From Planococcus donghaensis (GTDB taxonomy: Bacteria; Bacillota; Bacilli; Bacillales_A; Planococcaceae), in assembly GCF_001687665.2 (NCBI RefSeq), contig NZ_CP016543.2, positions 2,728,001-2,792,000 on the forward strand: a DNA stretch of 64,000 bases, in the 5' to 3' direction. Below the pieces are notes generated by a model. The model worked only from the letters and a program-made list of their open reading frames with translations, was not told the origin of the DNA and did not search any database. A program made the position numbers and the translations under genes. Positions 62,315 to 64,000 of the stretch are shown here, in pieces (the stretch's first letter is position 1; every line of letters begins with the position of its first letter).

Positions 62315-62344
62315 AAAACCGGACCCTTCTTACGGGTCCGGTTT
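62315..62344 (-). terminator. Intrinsic terminator of the YwbE gene
   Basis: AAAACCGGACCC pairs with GGGTCCGGTTTT; modest T run on the reverse strand. Confidence 0.82.
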
Positions 62345-62399
62345 TAGTGAATTTGTCTTTACTGATTGTTGTTCATCTTGCTAACTTTATGTCTCGAAC

Positions 62400-62600
62400 T
62401 TACTTTCCAGACAGAATCTCACAAACTCGTCCTACTTGTCCATCTTCTAAACGCACTTTAATGCCATGCGGATGAGTGGCGGAGTTTGTCAGTAAATCTT
62501 TTACAATCCCTTGTGTTTTCTTACCCGAACGTTGATCTTGCTTTAAAATTACATTTACTTCTATACCAGGTTTCACGTCACTTCTCTTTTTGCCGTCCAT
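62400..62600 (-). CDS. ywbE: YwbE family protein
   Basis: A 66-residue conserved protein: RSDVKPGIEVNVILKQDQRS, GIVKDLLTNSATHPHGIKVR and a final GQVGRVCEIL, matching the YwbE family of Bacillales. A small all-beta (KOW/SH3-like) fold is likely. Function unknown. AGGAGG precedes the ATG. Confidence 0.9.
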   Translation of the reverse strand: MDGKKRSDVKPGIEVNVILKQDQRSGKKTQGIVKDLLTNSATHPHGIKVRLEDGQVGRVCEILSGK

Positions 62601-62654
62601 GCTTAATCCCTCCTAGCTTTCTTCTACTATACGCTATTCTTTCAAGACCGACAA

Positions 62655-62680
62655 AAAGACGGGGAAGCATCCCCGCCTTT
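62655..62680 (-). terminator. Intrinsic terminator of the YflT-DUF2382 gene
   Basis: Reverse strand CGGGGATGCTTCCCCG hairpin extended to GCGGGGA/TCCCCGT, followed by T5. Confidence 0.82.
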
Positions 62681-62694
62681 CACATTATTTTATA

Positions 62695-63792
62695 TTAGAA
62701 GCGATCACGATCTGTATGGTTTTCACGGTTCAATTTGTTATCTGTTACATTGGAATTATCGTCGATATCGGCTTCCTCATGGCGAACCGTCTCATTGATT
62801 GTTTCTGTGTCTTGTACTTTACGTTTACCAACGACAATTTCTTCAGCTACGACATCTTTTTTCGTAACTTCTACATGTTCTTCTGATACGGGAATATGAA
62901 TATTTTCTCCTTCTTGATAAGCATCCCCTGATAACGTAGATTCTTTATCAAAAGAATTCCCAACTGTTTCTTCATTTACTGGGCGACGTTCAATATAAAC
63001 TTCTTCACGTTCTACTGGTACTTCCATTGTTTGGTTTTCTTCGACCACGTGTTTTCCAACATTCACTTCACCCGTTTGTACACGTTCTTTGTCAACGCTT
63101 AAGCGCTCTTCATGCAATTGCATTTTCTCTTCTTCGGTATGATGGTCGCTATCTTTATTTTCAAAACGGTTTGTATCCGTAAAATTGTCTTCTGTCCGAT
63201 CAGAGCCAAGGCCAAATCCTGTTCCTGATTCGTTTCCAGCATTTGTTGTTTCAGTAGTATCGCGACTGAACGTATCGTTTTTTGTATTATAGTAAACATC
63301 GTTTTCATCGTTCGTATCTACTGTTAAGCCATCTCTGCCTACAGCTTCATTGTCCATGTGACTTCTACCTAAGCCTGCACCTGTTAGACCGGACGCACCC
63401 ATTGTGCCTGCTTCTGTGCTTGTCGAAGTGTTATCGTAAGGCGCTTTGCCTTCGTAGTTCGCACCGTATTCGCGATCGACAAACAATAAAATTTTCCCAT
63501 TTTGCACTTCATTGTAATAGCGATCGGCTTCGTCTTTGTCTACTCCCATTCCTGAAAATGCTTCACGTGTTGAATCATCTCCTGATAAGAAGCCCATAAA
63601 TTTGTCCATCCAATTTCCTTCAGCTGATTTATAATCTACATCTGTGCGTCCCCGTAACATTGAGATCTGGTCTTCATCTCGTGACATGACATACATATCG
63701 TCTTCACGAGAACCTTGCGCTTTTAATTCTTCAATTTTGTTTAATACTTCTGTTTCACTGTCGAATGTACCCATAAATTTATTGTTAGTCAT
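62695..63792 (-). CDS. YflT-like general stress domain fused to DUF2382
   Basis: A 365-residue protein with two known modules. Residues about 1-105 match the YflT/GSP17M family (FMGTFDSETEVLNKIEELKAQG and VDKDEADRYYNEVQNGKILLFVD). A long Asp/Asn/Thr/Gly-rich disordered linker (about 110-225) follows. Residues about 230-345 match DUF2382 (MQLHEERLSVDKERVQTGEV, VPVEREEVYIERRPV, IHIPVSEEHVEVTKKDVVAEEI). Both domains occur in stress proteins of Bacillales and actinobacteria, function unknown. A sigma-B-like promoter lies upstream. GGAGG precedes the ATG. Confidence 0.88.
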   Translation of the reverse strand: MTNNKFMGTFDSETEVLNKIEELKAQGSREDDMYVMSRDEDQISMLRGRTDVDYKSAEGNWMDKFMGFLSGDDSTREAFSGMGVDKDEADRYYNEVQNGKILLFVDREYGANYEGKAPYDNTSTSTEAGTMGASGLTGAGLGRSHMDNEAVGRDGLTVDTNDENDVYYNTKNDTFSRDTTETTNAGNESGTGFGLGSDRTEDNFTDTNRFENKDSDHHTEEEKMQLHEERLSVDKERVQTGEVNVGKHVVEENQTMEVPVEREEVYIERRPVNEETVGNSFDKESTLSGDAYQEGENIHIPVSEEHVEVTKKDVVAEEIVVGKRKVQDTETINETVRHEEADIDDNSNVTDNKLNRENHTDRDRF

Positions 63793-63841
63793 TTCCTATT
63801 CCTCCATTTTTTTGTTTTTGTTTGATTGCTTAGTTTAGAAA

Positions 63842-63866
63842 ATACCCACTGCATATTTTCTTAAAC
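63842..63866 (-). promoter_or_regulatory. Sigma-B promoter of the YflT-DUF2382 gene
   Basis: Reverse strand GTTTAA, 13 bases, GGGTAT: a perfect consensus match. It overlaps no gene and lies about 50 bases before the ATG. Confidence 0.82.
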
Positions 63867-63898
63867 CTTTTCGGAAAAGACGTGTATTTTATTAATTT

Positions 63899-64000
63899 TT
63901 ATTCGACTGTTCGGTCCCAATGACGATGTGCGGCAATGGCTTCGATAAATATACTTGCAAAGTTGGCCACATCATCTGCTGCTATAACTCCTGGTTGTTC
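63899..64000 (-). CDS. Unidentified gene, C-terminal 33 residues (5' end outside the window)
   Basis: An open reverse frame enters from the window end and stops with TAA at 63899-63901. The visible tail, QPGVIAADDVANFASIF followed by IEAIAAHRHWDRTVE, looks like a folded protein end (amphipathic helix) rather than chance sequence. Identity cannot be judged from this length. Confidence 0.55.
   Translation of the reverse strand, partial: EQPGVIAADDVANFASIFIEAIAAHRHWDRTVE

Noticed and set aside
1..64000. tRNA, rRNA, T-box leaders or transposases
   Set aside because: No cloverleaf, rRNA, T-box core or transposase motif was noticed on reading; absence is by eye only.

Overview
The window is a low-GC Gram-positive chromosome segment. 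It has strong Shine-Dalgarno sequences, many A/U-flanked intrinsic terminators, S-box (SAM-I) riboswitches, an NsrR/Hmp pair, YmfJ-, YwbE- and YjcD-type genes, and an L-lysine 6-dehydrogenase of the Geobacillus type. Together these point to Bacillales, most likely a Planococcus/Planomicrobium-like member of the Planococcaceae; the genus is inference. I see no rRNA, tRNA, prophage, insertion sequence or CRISPR array. The segment looks like ordinary core/accessory chromosome with about 61 genes, two of them broken by single-base frameshifts.

Layout. 0-9 kb: the 3' end of an ABC-F ATPase gene, a phospholipase-D-like protein, an ECF sigma factor without an adjacent anti-sigma gene, a CNNM/hemolysin-type membrane protein, an M20 dipeptidase, a PlsY-like acyltransferase, DegV and DUF2804 proteins. 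8.5-15 kb: a reverse-strand group of GNAT protein, tryptophan 2,3-dioxygenase and GDPD, then a heterodimeric ABC exporter (YfiB/YfiC type). 15-20 kb: an EamA transporter, a copC-copD pair whose copC carries two mutually compensating frameshifts, and a PAS-PAS-GGDEF-EAL protein. A ~0.5 kb array of structured 125-bp repeats follows. 20-30 kb: a two-gene ThrE-type exporter, a zinc alcohol dehydrogenase, a secreted beta-propeller protein, an AlaX-type editing protein, a lipid kinase, and a lysine 6-dehydrogenase plus aldehyde dehydrogenase pair (lysine to 2-aminoadipate). 30-41 kb: a MerR-TipAS regulator with a 42-residue zinc-ribbon partner, TrhO, a 2-hydroxyacid dehydrogenase, DedA and metallophosphoesterase genes, a symporter plus acyl-CoA synthetase operon for short carboxylates, and a channel-like TM-helix protein. 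41-51 kb: methionine region with two SAM riboswitches, one on metY-metX and one on metN-metI-metQ plus a frameshifted M20 amidohydrolase, separated by a second PlsY-like gene; then pepT and a V4R-STAS sensor-like protein. 51-64 kb: small stress-type genes (YdaG-like, DUF3243, a release-factor-like protein, YflT-DUF2382), nsrR and hmp in divergent orientation, an MFS transporter, a UvrD-like helicase and YwbE.

How the parts work together. MetY/MetX synthesise homocysteine and MetNIQ imports methionine, both under SAM control. NsrR should repress hmp through a matching palindrome. Several genes in the last third, plus the alcohol dehydrogenase and the channel protein, have upstream sequences resembling sigma-B promoters (GTTTAA, 13-14 bp, GGGWAW), suggesting a general-stress theme; the sigma-B locus itself is not in view.

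Most notable signals: the structured repeat array with compensatory stem changes (19636-20151), a phased GGACAGTATT direct-repeat array between nsrR and hmp (53920-54010), the doubly frameshifted copC, and the TipAS regulator with its overlapping mini zinc-ribbon gene. I did not find a clear multi-gene defence or otherwise novel system.
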